From positions 1 to 64,000 of the forward strand of contig JAJKFH010003236.1 of the NCBI GenBank assembly GCA_023333565.1: DNA of 64,000 nucleotides, read 5' to 3'. The stretch comes from Puffinus mauretanicus (taxonomy: Eukaryota; Chordata; Aves; Procellariiformes; Procellariidae). A program made the translations under genes and the position numbers. This document shows, in pieces, positions 37,851-49,528 of the stretch; the stretch's first letter is position 1; each line of letters starts with the position of its first letter. Under the pieces are notes generated by a model. The model saw nothing but the letters and a program-made list of their open reading frames with translations. It did not search any database and was not told the DNA's origin.

Positions 37851-38240
37851 ACCAACTGTCAGGGCACCACCAAGGCCAGTGGCTCCCCAAAGACTTCCCA
37901 TGGGGATGGCTGGGCAGGGCCTGGCAGCCAGTCCCTGTTCCACCTGTAGGAGCAGGCTGACGGGGGCACTGGGGCAGCCCCAGCCCGGGCATCGGGCACC
38001 TCCATGGGGACAGGCCAAAGCCAGGCCAGGACGTGGGCCCACGGGCAGGCCCATGGCTGGGCAGGGCAGGGCTGTGGGTAGCTGGAGACCAGCCCTGTTG
38101 CAGCATCGTTGGGGCAGGGGCTAATGGCCCCAGGGGCTAATATGGGGCCCTGGGCCATGGAGGAGCCTTGGGCTGGGCAGGGACAGTCAGGGCTGATGGT
38201 GCCCCCAGGGCCTTAACCCCTGTCCTTGTCATACTGGTCG
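37851..38240. repeat. GC-rich island with degenerate repeats
   Basis: About 390 bp of strikingly G+C-rich DNA in an AT-rich region. GGCTGGGCAGGG occurs three times, at 37908-37919, 38055-38066 and 38171-38182. CAGGGGCTAAT occurs twice, at 38115-38125 and 38131-38141. Few CpGs are present, so it is not a typical CpG island. Several overlapping frames of 77-140 codons exist on both strands because GC-rich DNA has few stops; none encodes a recognised protein. It may be a degenerate minisatellite or part of an unrecognised repeat. Confidence 0.55.
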
Positions 38241-41200
38241 GTCAAATGCCTGTTAAGAAGAACATGGATTTGCAAAGACTTACACTTTTAGATGGTGAAA
38301 AAAAAACCGCAGAAGCATCTTCTGTCAATAAAGCAGTCCTTGCTTTCTACTTTTTCTGTCATACACAGCAACAGCCTACTTTGACAGGTGAAAAAGTTTG
38401 ACATCCACAATTCTGTTAATGGGAGAATTACTCTAGTCTGAATAACTAATAAAATCTGATAGATTATTTCAATTTATTCTTTGAAAGGGACTGAATACAA
38501 TTGTCTAAGGACCTGTAAGACTTACAGATGTGTTGAAAAGGATTTAGGGATGTCTGTACACAAAATATTACATTAGTCAGAATTAACATTATTTTTCTGC
38601 TTGAACAACGTAGCACAAGTAAGTTATTACAAGCTTAATTCTTGGCAGTTTCTCTTCAGGGGAGTTGAATCTCAGACTGAAATCTATTGTTACAGAGACA
38701 GCTTTCCTGAGCTGCACTTTGACTTTGAAGAGCGCTGATTCCTTTTAAATCAGACTGTGTTGTATCATCCTCTTAACAGTAGCATCCTAGTACCTTTCTG
38801 TGTCACATTAAATGAAGTAATCAGCATCTTTCACATCATGTATACTTTACTGTAGTGAAAGAGATTTTTCTCTTCTACATTCGCATAAAAAGTTCCCGAC
38901 TCTTCCCAGTTCCCAGCAATCTCAGCCTGAATATGTTTAACTTATGACAAGCAGTGCCCTAAGTTATATTTATGGATATTATATTAATTTGTTGTTGGAA
39001 TATTGTCATTTCCAAGGGCGTGCACACTGGTAGGCAAATTTTCATTCCATTAACCAAAACCTTCAGGTTCTTTTGCAACTTGATGATATTTCTAAAATAT
39101 TGACTAAATCAGTCCGACCACCTAGTTGCACTGTTTTCTTGCCAAATTTCTTCCACATTTATTGCATTTTTACTTTACTAACTGTTCTTGCCAACTCTTG
39201 AGCTTGCACTAATTCAGCTTCCCTCACACTGCTCATCCTAGCATGTGCATAGATGATACTTCCCTCCCCACTGTCAACTCAGATATTTTTTTGATGGAGG
39301 GTCTTCTTCCCCTTGATTAAAATGAAGGAGAGATGTCCACTCATAGAGAAATATATTGATTGTTCACAGACTGAGTCTTAAACCTATGCACTATTTAGGA
39401 ACACAACTTTTCTGCTGAGTGTCAAAGAAAATGGTGGATGCAAAGTGAACTGGAGCTACACTGAAAGTAAAACAGGCAACAGTGGCAAGAAAAGGGCATA
39501 CTGGTTTTTGCAAGTTGTTTGCTATCTACTGTCACCTGTCCACACAGCCAGGGAAAGAAAAGAAAACCAAACATGTCTCTGGAAAATTATGACCTCTATC
39601 CCTGACCTATCTCCATAGCAACCAGAAAGTCTAAGGCATCAGAAGAGATGCCTCAGACTACTTCGACAGCATTGTTACTCGATTATGTCTCACTTATCCA
39701 AATGTATCTATCAAAGGGGTTGAAATACTTTCAGCTGATTGCTTAGGCGGGATTCTATACAGTAGGACTCAAACTAATTTTATAATGCTTACCCCTTTTC
39801 CATTGCAGACAATGTAATCCTGAATTTGACAGGGAAGAAAAAGTTTTGTCACCATTTCAGATATAAGATATATCGCCTCTCAATCTTTTCTTACGATGTT
39901 AATCATATGAACATATGTCCGTGTCATTCACATTATCCTGGAAGAAAAATATGTTCCAGGTAAGGCAACTATAGATTTCAATAAATTCTTTAGAAAACTT
40001 CTTTCTAAGAATTTAGGATTTCTCACTGTCCAATCTAGGCACCATTTCCTGCAGTTGGCACAATATAGTTGGCTGTTTCATTCCTTTTCTTTAATTCCTT
40101 GGTAATTGGCAGAATATTTCATAGCGCAGAACATAAATATTTTGTTACTTCTTTTAGCAGTAGCAGTAGCGTCAAATAGAATAACATGATGGTGTTTCTC
40201 CAGTATTGACAAATTAAACTGCATGTATAATATTGCTAAGAAATGCCCTCACAGCTTCTCTTTTATCAAGTTACTCAGCAAGCAGATATGTTTTTTTAAA
40301 ACAGATGTTCCCTGAAGGAACATAAAAAAAATGGAAAATATACATAAATGTTTTGCTTACATCCTAAATGTATTTCATTTCATTTCATACAGAAAACTCA
40401 GTCAAAGTGACTAAGGCCTTTACAGACAGATAAATGGTAATATTTTCAGATATATTTATTTGAGGAGGGTAGAACAGCAGCCCTGAGTTTACCATTGAAC
40501 AGGCATCCTCACTGGGACTCGGAACAAGAGGGGATGGAATACCAATGACACCACTCTCCCTAAATACAAAATAGGTTGTAACCCTTCCCTCAGTTTTGAA
40601 CACATTTATGTCTGAGTTTCTCACATTTCCACTGTTCATACCCTGCCTTTTTGCAGTACATGACTAGAATTCTGTGAATGTTTTTTGTTGTTTGTGTGCT
40701 TTTCCAATAATACAGATAAAGTAAACATACATCAGGCAAAGATCAATCTTCATAGCTCCACTGAAGAGCTTTCCTCAGACGTTTCAAAAAAGTCCCCTGT
40801 CCAGCTCTCTCAGGTTCTTTACATTAGTTTCTGACCTTAGCTAGGAGGATGGCTGTTCCATGCTAGACCAGTTGTTATATTAGCAACCTCTGCTTCTGAC
40901 ATGTCAGTATGCTTCAGATACTGTGATGATAAACAGCATAGAAAAAGCTGATATCTAAGAACAGGTGGAAATTAATTGCTTTCATCTATCTCTTTGCTGT
41001 TGCTGTAGTTCATAGGTGACCCACAAGTATTCATGCACACAGGTCTGAAAACTATCATCTTGTTCATACCCTGCAAGATAGCTCATTATGCAAAGTAGCT
41101 TTTTACCTTACCTTGACTTCTCAAAACCCTTTTGAGTGCACTGTTGGTTAATGGCTAAATCTATCATTTGAGATAATGAGCCTCTCAGGGACAAACAACT

Positions 41201-41702
41201 GATAGTGTTTACTGTCAAAGAATTTAAATAGGTTGAACCTATTTCTTACCACAAAGCACAAAGATGAAGTGATGACGTGTTGTTCAGGAAATACTTCTTT
41301 CCATCAGCTAGCTACAGCTATAATCAAACATTTATAAATCATGTTGACAGAGTGCAAATACAATATTTAGAGTTACTTAAGGGCATGTAGATAAATCTCT
41401 ATTTTAGCACAAAACAACATAGATCTATAACTATCACAAACTTTTCAGTGCCAAAGCAAGTGAGGAAACCACTTTATTGCTAACCACAGTTCCATCCACA
41501 AACCATTCTAATACTGATTCACTCTTTCATCTGTAATGACAGCAGACAATTTCTTCAGAAACAATCTAATATTCCACACAATGTCTTGTTTAACACCAGT
41601 AAGTGTTGTTTGATCATTTAGTGTTCCCCTCTGCTTCAAATTCCCTGTGCCTCAAGCTGCATGCCTCTATGAACTGTGTCTCAAAATCTGACCCCAAAAT
41701 TT
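38241..41702. other. Unassigned DNA, no gene seen
   Basis: No recognised gene or repeat. The 84-codon minus-strand frame at 40385-40639 has no motif. The sequence is AT-rich with no long open frame. Confidence 0.5.
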
Positions 41703-43200
41703 ATCACAGAATAATAGAATAATTTTTGTTGGAAGGAATCTCTGGGAATCACCAAGTCCAATCCCCAAGTCAAGGCAAGGACAGCTTCAAAGTTAGAATC
41801 AATTCCAAAGTTAGATCAGGTTGCTCAGGTTCACATGAAGTTGAGTTTTGAGTATCTCCAGCATAGGAGATTCCACAACCTCTCTGAGAAACCAGTTCCA
41901 ATGTTTGATGACCCTCACTCTTTTACTAATGCCGAACCAGAATTTCCTGTGCTGCTATTTGTGTTCATTGCCTCTTGGCTTTTGACTGTTCCCTTCCAAG
42001 AAAAGTCTTCTCTACAATCCATTATTGGGCAGTTGTAGATAGCAACAGCATCTCTCCTCAGTCTTTTCTTCTTTGGACTAAACAAGCCCAGATTCCCCAG
42101 CCTCTCCTCACAAGCCACGTGCACCAGGCCCTTACTTAGCTTGGTGGCCTCTCCTGGATTTGCTCTGGGGTGCCCAAAACTGGACACAGTACTCTGGGTG
42201 CAATTCCACAAGGACTGAACAAAGGAGAACTGGACCTGCTGGTTAATACAAGGCAATATGAAGTGAACTTACATTGCAGCAAGGCCTCACTGTTGACTCA
42301 TGTTCAACTTCTTGTCCCCCACATCCTCTTCCACGAGCTGATTTCTAGTCAGTCTGTCCCCATCTTGTACTACTTCACGGCATTCTGTGCCAGATGCAGG
42401 ACTGCATTTGTGTTCCTTGAACTTCATGAAGTTCCTGTCAACCAGTTTCTCCTCCCTTCTCCAGAAGTCCTTCTGATTGGCAGTCCTACCCTCTAGCATA
42501 TCTACCATTCCTCCCAGTTTGGTATCCATCCTCAAACTTGCTAAGGGTGCATTATGTCCCAGTGTTCAGATTGTTAATGACTATATTAGACAATATTGCC
42601 CTCAATATCGACCCTAGGAATGCCACTCATAACTAGCTGCCAGCTGGATTTTGTACCATTGATCACAACCCTTTGATCCTGATGGTCCAGACAGCCAGTT
42701 TTCCACCCACTCTACAAGTCACCAAGCTATCTTTCTAATTTTGTTGCAAGGATAAAATGGGCGACAGTGCCAAAACCATTGCTAAAGTCAAGGTAAATAC
42801 CACCATTTTATCCCTAGTCATTTTATCCCGTCATGACATTATAAAGCAACAAGATTGGTCGGGCAGAATTTGCCGTTTCTAAAACCTTACTGCTTGTTCC
42901 CAAACATTTTCTTTCATGTGCATGGACATGGTTTCCATGAGGAGTTGCTCCATAATCTTTCCAGGGACCAGCAGGAGTCTGACCAGCCTGTAGTTCCTCA
43001 CAGTCACCTCATTACTGTTTGAAAATGGACCTGTTGTTTGTCTTTTCCCAATCTTCAAGAATCTCCTCTGATTTACATGGCCTTTTGAAAAAAATTAGAG
43101 AGCAATCTTCCAATCACATTGACCAGCTTCAATTTAGATGCGTTTAGTTCCATGTCCGTTGCTTTAATGTTCTGTAATTGATCTTCCTCTGTTGTGGGTA
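41703..43200 (-). mobile_element. Long decayed CR1 LINE fragment
   Basis: On the minus strand this extends about 1.5 kb from a mutated 3' terminus (CAGAATAATAGAATAA, 41706) through the ORF2 C-terminus and into the reverse-transcriptase region. The block at 42020-42180 is the counterpart of [13 protein letters not shown], and 42940-43020 of the block whose complement reads TCCAGGGACCAGCAGGAGTC. Many frameshifts and stops are present. It is older than the copies at 34.7 and 50.0 kb. The right edge fades between 43150 and 43250, just before the LTR. Confidence 0.88.
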
Positions 43201-43500
43201 ATTAGCATTCAGTGTGGGTAGTTTAGCATGTAAAGATCTCCACACATGATCTTCTTTGTCCAGACCTGAGTGTCCACATGCTTCTGCAGAGATTTTTTTG
43301 TGTCAGACATCAAAACTGTGCTTCAAGACAGAAAAAGTGTATAAACAAATACTTTTTCTTACCATATTGTCGTGGTTTAACCCCAGCCAGCAAAAATAAA
43401 TGCCACGCAGCCGCTCGATCACCCCCCCCGCCCCGGTGGGATGGGGGAGAGAATCGGGAGGGCACAAGTAGGAAAAGCTCCCGGGTTGAGATAAAAACAG

Positions 43501-43506
43501 TTTAAT
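43501..43506 (-). terminator. LTR poly(A) signal ATTAAA (minus strand)
   Basis: Plus-strand TTTAAT, read as ATTAAA on the minus strand, lies about 150 bp after the TATA box and matches the position of the signal in the other LTR. Confidence 0.5.
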
Positions 43507-43653
43507 AATTGAAATGAAACTAAGTAGAACAGTAAAATAACAATGAGAACAACAACAATAACAGAATACACAAAACAGGCAATGCACGACACAACCGCTC
43601 ACCGACCGCCGACCGCGTGTCACGAACGGGCGCGAGCCCCCCCACACACCTGG

Positions 43654-43699
43654 TTTTTATACTGAGCATGATGTCACATGGTATAGAATACCCCATTGG
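43654..43699 (-). promoter_or_regulatory. LTR promoter block: CCAAT, TGACATCA, TATA (minus strand)
   Basis: On the minus strand, CCAAT lies at 43695-43699, TGACATCA at 43669-43676 and TATAAAAA at 43654-43661, in the same order and spacing as in the plus-strand LTR at 29.4 kb. Transcription would run leftward. Confidence 0.7.
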
Positions 43700-43873
43700 C
43701 CAGCTGGGTCCACCACCCCGGCTGTGCTCCCCCCTCCCAGTGCAAGCATCACCCAGCAACAGCCAAAAGCATCAATGGGCCATCAACGCTCCTTTCACAC
43801 CAAACCCAAAACACAGCACACCCCCCAAGCTACTGGGAAGAAAGTTAACCCTGTCCCAGCTGGAACCAGGACA

Positions 43874-45827
43874 ATATATGTGATCTTCTAATACTCTTCT
43901 AAAATCATTTGCCAAATATGATTAAATTCATAGAATCTTGTATTGTAGCTGTGGCCAATGTATTAGTTTGAATATGGGGGAACCAAGAGCAGATTTGTAA
44001 TGGATAGCATTTTCTAATTTGGAGATTAAAAATGAAGTTGCTAAATGAGTTGAGGACAATTTGCACTGTTTTACACAATTTCAGTGGTTCACAGAGATGC
44101 TCTGCTTAAATTACTATTTTACAGATTTATGTATCTGATATTTAAATGATGTGTGTTTGAAAACTTTGATCACAAGCTGATCCCACACTAAAGATGTTCA
44201 CAGACTGAACTCTATAACCGTTTTTATAAGTACGTAAGAGATAGATAGCTTACAGCAACAAACAATAGCTTGTTGAAATATTATACAAACATGAATAAGT
44301 ATGCTACTACTATTGACACCTCATGTGTTATTTTTGTACTGCCACATCTTTAATCAGAACTAATTTCATTTATCATATGTAAAGTTATAGTATTTATTAT
44401 ATGTAGGATTCTACTTAGAATCTGTAAGATGATTCAGCTAATTTGTAAGTATGTTGTAACTTTATCCTCAACCAAAAGAAATTGTCCTTTTATCTGCGAA
44501 ACAAATGTTAGAGCTTGGAAATATTAAAAAATGTTCCCCTAGAGCAAAACTAAACTTATGATTTCCTTCTTGAACTGGATTTAATTATACACAATGGAAA
44601 AAGGTGCTTCAAGGTTATTTCAAATTTGTTGTATAGTACAGAAAAATCTTATGAGAGCTTTTCTTCTTAAAGTCCTTAAAGGACATAAAATTTCAGAGAA
44701 GCTACAAAAAAAACCAGTTCTGAACATTTGCACTTTTGTCCATCACTACTTTATTGAGATCTCAAAGGTAACATCAAGGGACTAGACAAAACCCTTTTCT
44801 TTGGTTTTTAGTTGTATACAGATTTCCAGTCTCATCATAACATGCAATTACTGTCATTTTCTCTCCAGAGTTATTTCTACTATAGCAGCAAAACATAAAC
44901 TTTATAAATATCAAATATAAGATGTTTTTTTAAATATGCTACTGTTTAGATGGGCTGTTTCTTCTCATTTTGTGTAAGATAATGAAATAGATACTTACCT
45001 AAGTTCATATAGAAAGCTTGTGTTATTACTCAAAGAATAAAGCATAGGTAATTGTCTATACAGAGAAATATGCTGTAGAGGTAGTTTTGTTGCTATGGTA
45101 TAGCAATAGGGACAAAATATTTCTGCTGACAAAATTTCTGAATAAGTGACTTCTGAAGTGGAATAACTAAGGTGAAACAAAGAATCCACATGGAGAATTA
45201 TGACTTTATAGTTACATGACTTTAGCCCTGCAGCCTGCAAGACAGCTTCTCTATGCAATGAATGCATTCATTTTTGAACCCCCAGTAAAAAAATCTGCTT
45301 CAAAGATGAATGTGACTGCATAGAAGAATACAGCACTTCTTACAGTTACCCTGAGGTCTGTTGCACCGAACAAAATAGTATGCACTGCAATATTGTGCTG
45401 TGTTTGGAGAATACAGAGGTCAGAGAAGCTGTATTTTAAATGTCATGTGGGTTTGCAGATGCACATTTTTCAATCACTCCTTTTTCCGTATAATTGCACT
45501 TAATTACTGGATAGAAACAGGATGATCCCAAATCAGACACCTGTTTGCAAGAGGAAACAGAGAATAGAATGAAGGGGTTTATCAAATTCTGGCTCTGAAA
45601 TGCACAGCTTGCCTATAATGGGTTGAATCAAAGTCTTAGCCTGCGAAATTCAAATCTGGAGTTTACACATCAGTTTCACTGATGTAGCTTCACCATTTAG
45701 ATTTGTGAGTTTCTATCAAAACATTCCTATCATCTCCTTTACCAAGAGCAGAGAAAGACATAACAAAACAGAGAAAAAAGTCATATAGAGTTTATGGATA
45801 TATGATGTGGATAGTCATATAGATAGC
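43874..45827. other. Unassigned AT-rich DNA, no gene seen
   Basis: No recognised gene or repeat. Only short frames are present, the longest 90 codons on the minus strand near 45000-45267 without any known motif. Confidence 0.5.
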
Positions 45828-46047
45828 TGTCATGACCTAAAGGGTTACCCAAGACTGCAGGTGTGTAGAGATTGCAACCGTGGGTTCATAGGATTCCGTA
45901 ATACACAAAGATATGGAGGCTTTTATCCTCTAAAGTTCTCTACTTTATTACAGATTATCACAAATACCACACAAATCACACTAGCAAGTATACCAATGAT
46001 TAACAAAGCAAATATATGTATATATCAAGGTATTAAAATTACTATGA

Positions 46048-46143
46048 GCAGTCAATAATATAGTATCAATCAATAACATGGCAGCAATCAATAACAGCAG
46101 CAACCAATCATATAGCAACAATCAATATAATAGCAACAACCAA
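46048..46143. repeat. Degenerate 17-18-bp tandem repeats
   Basis: About five and a half imperfect copies of a unit close to AGCARCAATCAATAAYAT, for example ATCAATCAATAACATGGC, GCAATCAATAACAGC and GCAACAATCAATATAAT. They lie inside the probable LTR between its U3-like and poly(A) regions. Confidence 0.7.
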
Positions 46144-46277
46144 GTAGATATATTACAGGTATATTAAACTTATTAGTGAAGCAACTTACCAACAATATAA
46201 CAGCAGATATGCTTATGGTTGATTTACTTATATGGATATATGATAACGGTATCAAGTGAATTAGACAGATTTCAGAA

Positions 46278-46363
46278 GGGGCCAAACCATCCCAAAAGGG
46301 AGGACAAATCAGTCCCGAGGGGGACCCAACCATCCCAGTGGTGGGAGGACAAACTGAACTGAC
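46278..46363. repeat. Two imperfect ~42-bp repeats (U3-like)
   Basis: 46278-46318 and 46319-46363 share CCAAACCATCCC / CCCAACCATCCC and GGGAGGACAAA in the same order. Duplicated blocks like this are common in retroviral U3 enhancers. Confidence 0.65.
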
Positions 46364-46674
46364 CTCAAAGTGAGCCCAAAATGGGACCAATAAGATAACA
46401 GACAGAGTCTTACTTCAAAGAGGATCCATGTCACAGAGTCTGAAGTGAGCCGGACAACCTTGGTGAGAGTCCAAGATCTTGTAGAAAGTTCATGTAGAAT
46501 TCAACCTGTTTAGGAAAGGAAAAGTGCATGTAGCATGGGAAGTTCTCAGAGAGAGAAGCTCCATTTTGGATAAAAATTAAGCCCTTTCTATATCCTAGAG
46601 ACATAAGAGGGTGTAGGACACCACACTTCAAGCAGCCAATAGATGCTGTTAATTTCGATTTTTCATCTGTAACA

Positions 46675-49358
46675 ACCAATAAATAAATGATGATGTTTTC
46701 AGTTCTTTCAGACTAATTTTATTTTCCCAGAGTGTTTCCACTTTTTCAGATGATAAGTTGCCATTACGGTTTCTTGGTTTTACGCTTATTGATGGGTGTC
46801 TCTGCATTCTCAGTATCCCAGTTGTACTTCAAAAAGGCCAGCTGCACTTTTCAAGGATGTTTCTGGTTTACAGGCCTAGTTCCCAGGCTCCCAGTTCCCA
46901 GGCTGGCAGGCAATTTCTCTGTCAGTATTTTCCATCAGATGTTTTCTTCTGTTCAGTAATTTTCCCTTTCTAACCAGGCCACCTTTATGGCTGCTCACAT
47001 CAATAGTGTAGTGAAAAATATTTACTGTCATGTAAGTTGTTGGGAAAATATTATCATAAATATTCTTTGCAGTACTAGTTAGTCATGTTGAGAGAAAAGA
47101 ATTTGAATGGAAATGGTGCAGAGAAGACCTACTAGGGCGGTCTGGAAATAGTGTGGCCCGTGTAACCTGGCAAAAAGGATGCTAAGAGTGACTCCGGCTG
47201 GGCCAACACCAAAGGAGGAAGACAAGATGTGAGAGACACAAAAAACCAGTAGATCCTGAAACAAACTGGCAAGAATGTTTCTAACCATGAAAAAAGGAGG
47301 TTTCAGAAAAGCCTTGCACTAACTGAAGTGGAAGTCACAAACAACCAAGCAGCCTTTAGGACTGTGTCTGAGAGCTCAGAAAAGGAACAGTTTGTCAGGC
47401 TGTTCACAGGAGCAAGGATTTGGTTGGATAAAGTTGGATGTAGGGGACAAAGTATTCCTTACCTTCAGAAGAATGCTCTTAACTCAGCAGAAAACATTTC
47501 TGTCAACAACTTGTAATGGGTATTGAAATAATGTGTATGTGTTATAGAGAAGCACCTCAGAAAAATCTGAGAATAAAGACTTGAAGTGTTATTATGCTGC
47601 ATATGTAATGCTTGATATTATCTGCGTTGTCCTTGTGTCCCTCTGTCTGATCTAGAAAAAGATTGGCTCAGAAAAGTTAATATTGTAGTGGTAGTTGCTA
47701 AGCTGATTCGCTGTCTACCAAGATAATTACAAGTTACTTGTTCTTCAAACACCCATGGTTAAATGGGAAGTTTTACACTTGAATTGTTTTATTTGCCGTA
47801 AGAACTTTCTGAAGTATAACTTAACTGGATATAGGCTAAAGGTACTGATTAAAAGTTGTTTCTTGTTTGGTTTTATTTTCAGTGGAAAGAAAATTTTCTG
47901 ATGATCTAATAGTCCCAGCATTCTTCTGAAGAAGAATGTCTCTCTATTACAGAAAGAATGCAGGATTGTACTTGTTTTCCTTCTCTTGCTCCCCTGTTCC
48001 TCTTACTACTTACGGTGCCTTAACTAAATTTGTACTCTCTGTTCTGTTCTCCCACATTGCGCTTAGCTTAGGATCACCTCTTCTCAATTTCAGTCCTGAG
48101 TCCTGTCAGCTGCAAATATGTTCAAGCCCTGTATGATGAGCCCAAGAAAATACTGGTATAGATGAGAGCAGCCTCACACTGCTGCCCCCGCCCCTTTGTA
48201 CTTACCCTTTCTCTATTTCCACACTGAATCCCACTCTGCCTTGGAGAGTTTGAGGAATCTATATAGCCTGTTACCTAGATTGCTTTCCGTGGGCCCCTAC
48301 ACGGATAAATAAATGGGACAGAATCTTTTTCTTTTCAAGCATGCAATAGGACAACAGCACCTGCCTGTTCTATGCAGACAGTGCAAGTTTTTCCTATCTG
48401 TGCAGGTAGCATTTTGCTAATTTTTGTTCACCTGTTTCATAGGGATGATGGTACAAGCTGATTAGGAGGAGCAGAGTAAAGCATGTCACCATGGAAGATC
48501 AGGGTAAATTTCTAATATGAGAGTGATTTCCCACTAGCATGACACACTGATCTTAGCACATGAAAAAATATGGGCTTTCTCTATACCACCTTTTTTTGCA
48601 TTTCCTGACTTTTTGCTTCCTAGCTCATTTCTCTTTCTGTTCTGCACTAGCTGTAAGCCATGGAGAGATGAACCTCCATCTTCTCAGCAAATCTCCAAAC
48701 ATTTTGAATTATAGTATACTGAGCTTGAATAGCACAAGCTTACTAATCCTGAAAGTAGCACATCCTGTTATATAGAGGCATCCTTAAACTCTGGATAACC
48801 CCGTGATCAACTCTCTCTTATCTCTGCTTTTCTACTATGACTCAGCCAGAATTCAGTGGGCTTTGTACTATGCAAAGCCTGAAAAAGAGAGATAAGAAGA
48901 CAAAATAAGAACTTAGGAGAGAAAGGTTGTTTTCTTTTATTCCAGTTGTGCAATTTACTTTGTCACCTGTTTTCTGTCTCTACAGCCTGGTCTGTGGATT
49001 TCTTCCATTAAGCCTGTCTAAATGACAAAAACATTGTCTCCTAGGAAAAGGAAAAAATGTAAGAACTAATGGGAAAAGGATGCAAAGTCTTTTGCTGAAG
49101 AATTTTTGCAGTATGAAACTAAAGAAGACAGAGAGTTAATCTAAATCTTACTTACTGGGGTTTTTTACATCCCTTTTAGTCTAACTTTTCTCCCTTTGGA
49201 TAGGTGGTTTATTCTTGAACAAAGCTAGCTGCTTTGAAGCAATAATTCCCTCCAACTTGGTTAACACCAGGACTGGCTAGAGAGGTGCCCCTGAGGCAAC
49301 GTAATATTCTCTTGTCCTCTAGTGACAGGAATCAGGGCATTTGTAGAGCATCTGCAGT
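46675..49358. other. Unassigned DNA with an LTR- or 3' end-like segment
   Basis: No protein was recognised. 47100-47680 has higher G+C and contains AATAAA at about 47571-47576 followed by GT-rich sequence, which resembles a poly(A) site of an LTR or a terminal exon. No TG...CA ends could be fixed. 47700-49330 is ordinary sequence with short frames. Confidence 0.4.
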
Positions 49359-49528
49359 TCACAGAGTAGCTGAGGTGAGAAGACCCTCCTGGAGATAATC
49401 TAATCCAATCCCCCTGCACAAAGCACAGTCACCTACAGGAGGTTGCACTGTGTCCAGTCAGATTTTGAGTATCTCCAAGGATTGAGACTCCACAACCTCC
49501 CTGGGTAACCTGTGCTAGAGTTTCACTT
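49359..49528 (-). mobile_element. CR1 LINE 3' fragment
   Basis: Minus-strand CR1 3' end. It has a mutated terminus (TCACAGAGTAGCTGAGG), the block CTAATCCAATCCCCCTGCAC, and the ORF2 C-terminal block whose plus-strand form reads GAGACTCCACAACCTCCC. Only the last ~170 bp survive. It belongs to a different CR1 subfamily from the 50.0-kb copy that follows 490 bp later. Confidence 0.88.

Larger units (their letters stand above)
43368..43873 (-). mobile_element. Solo LTR of an avian endogenous retrovirus (ERVL-like)
   Basis: A 506-bp LTR in minus orientation. The plus strand begins TGTCGTGGTTTAACCCC and ends GGAACCAGGACA. Flanking tetranucleotides are ATAT on both sides (43364-43367 and 43874-43877), a likely target duplication. 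Read on the minus strand, the promoter block and the 3' end (GCTGGCTGGGGTTAAACCACGACA region) match the LTR at 29.4 kb, so both belong to one family, though they differ in length and in the middle section. No internal retroviral genes are adjacent. Confidence 0.9.
45828..46674 (-). mobile_element. Probable LTR of a second retroviral family
   Basis: Read on the minus strand, this 847-bp segment would begin TGTTACAGATG and end AAAGG...TCATGACA, with TG...CA ends. It has tandem repeats in the upstream half (typical of U3), an AATAAA signal (plus-strand TTTATT at 45944-45949) and a 115-bp segment after it resembling U5. It is unlike the other LTRs here. I could not find a convincing target duplication, and no TATA box is clear, so the ends and the class are uncertain. 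An alternative is a non-LTR repeat or a 3' UTR. Confidence 0.45.

Noticed and set aside
37632..38158. Several overlapping minus-strand frames of 90-140 codons
   Set aside because: They exist because the GC-rich island has few stop codons. Three frames are open at once and none shows a domain.
38500..38575. Short block (AAAGGATTTAGGGATGTCTG) resembling CR1
   Set aside because: Too short and isolated to separate from chance.
29412..43873. The two LTRs as the ends of one provirus
   Set aside because: They are in opposite orientation, differ in length, and the sequence between them has no retroviral gag or pol; they are separate solo LTRs.
46048..46143. CRISPR-like repeat array
   Set aside because: The units are degenerate and contiguous, with no spacers, in a eukaryotic genome.
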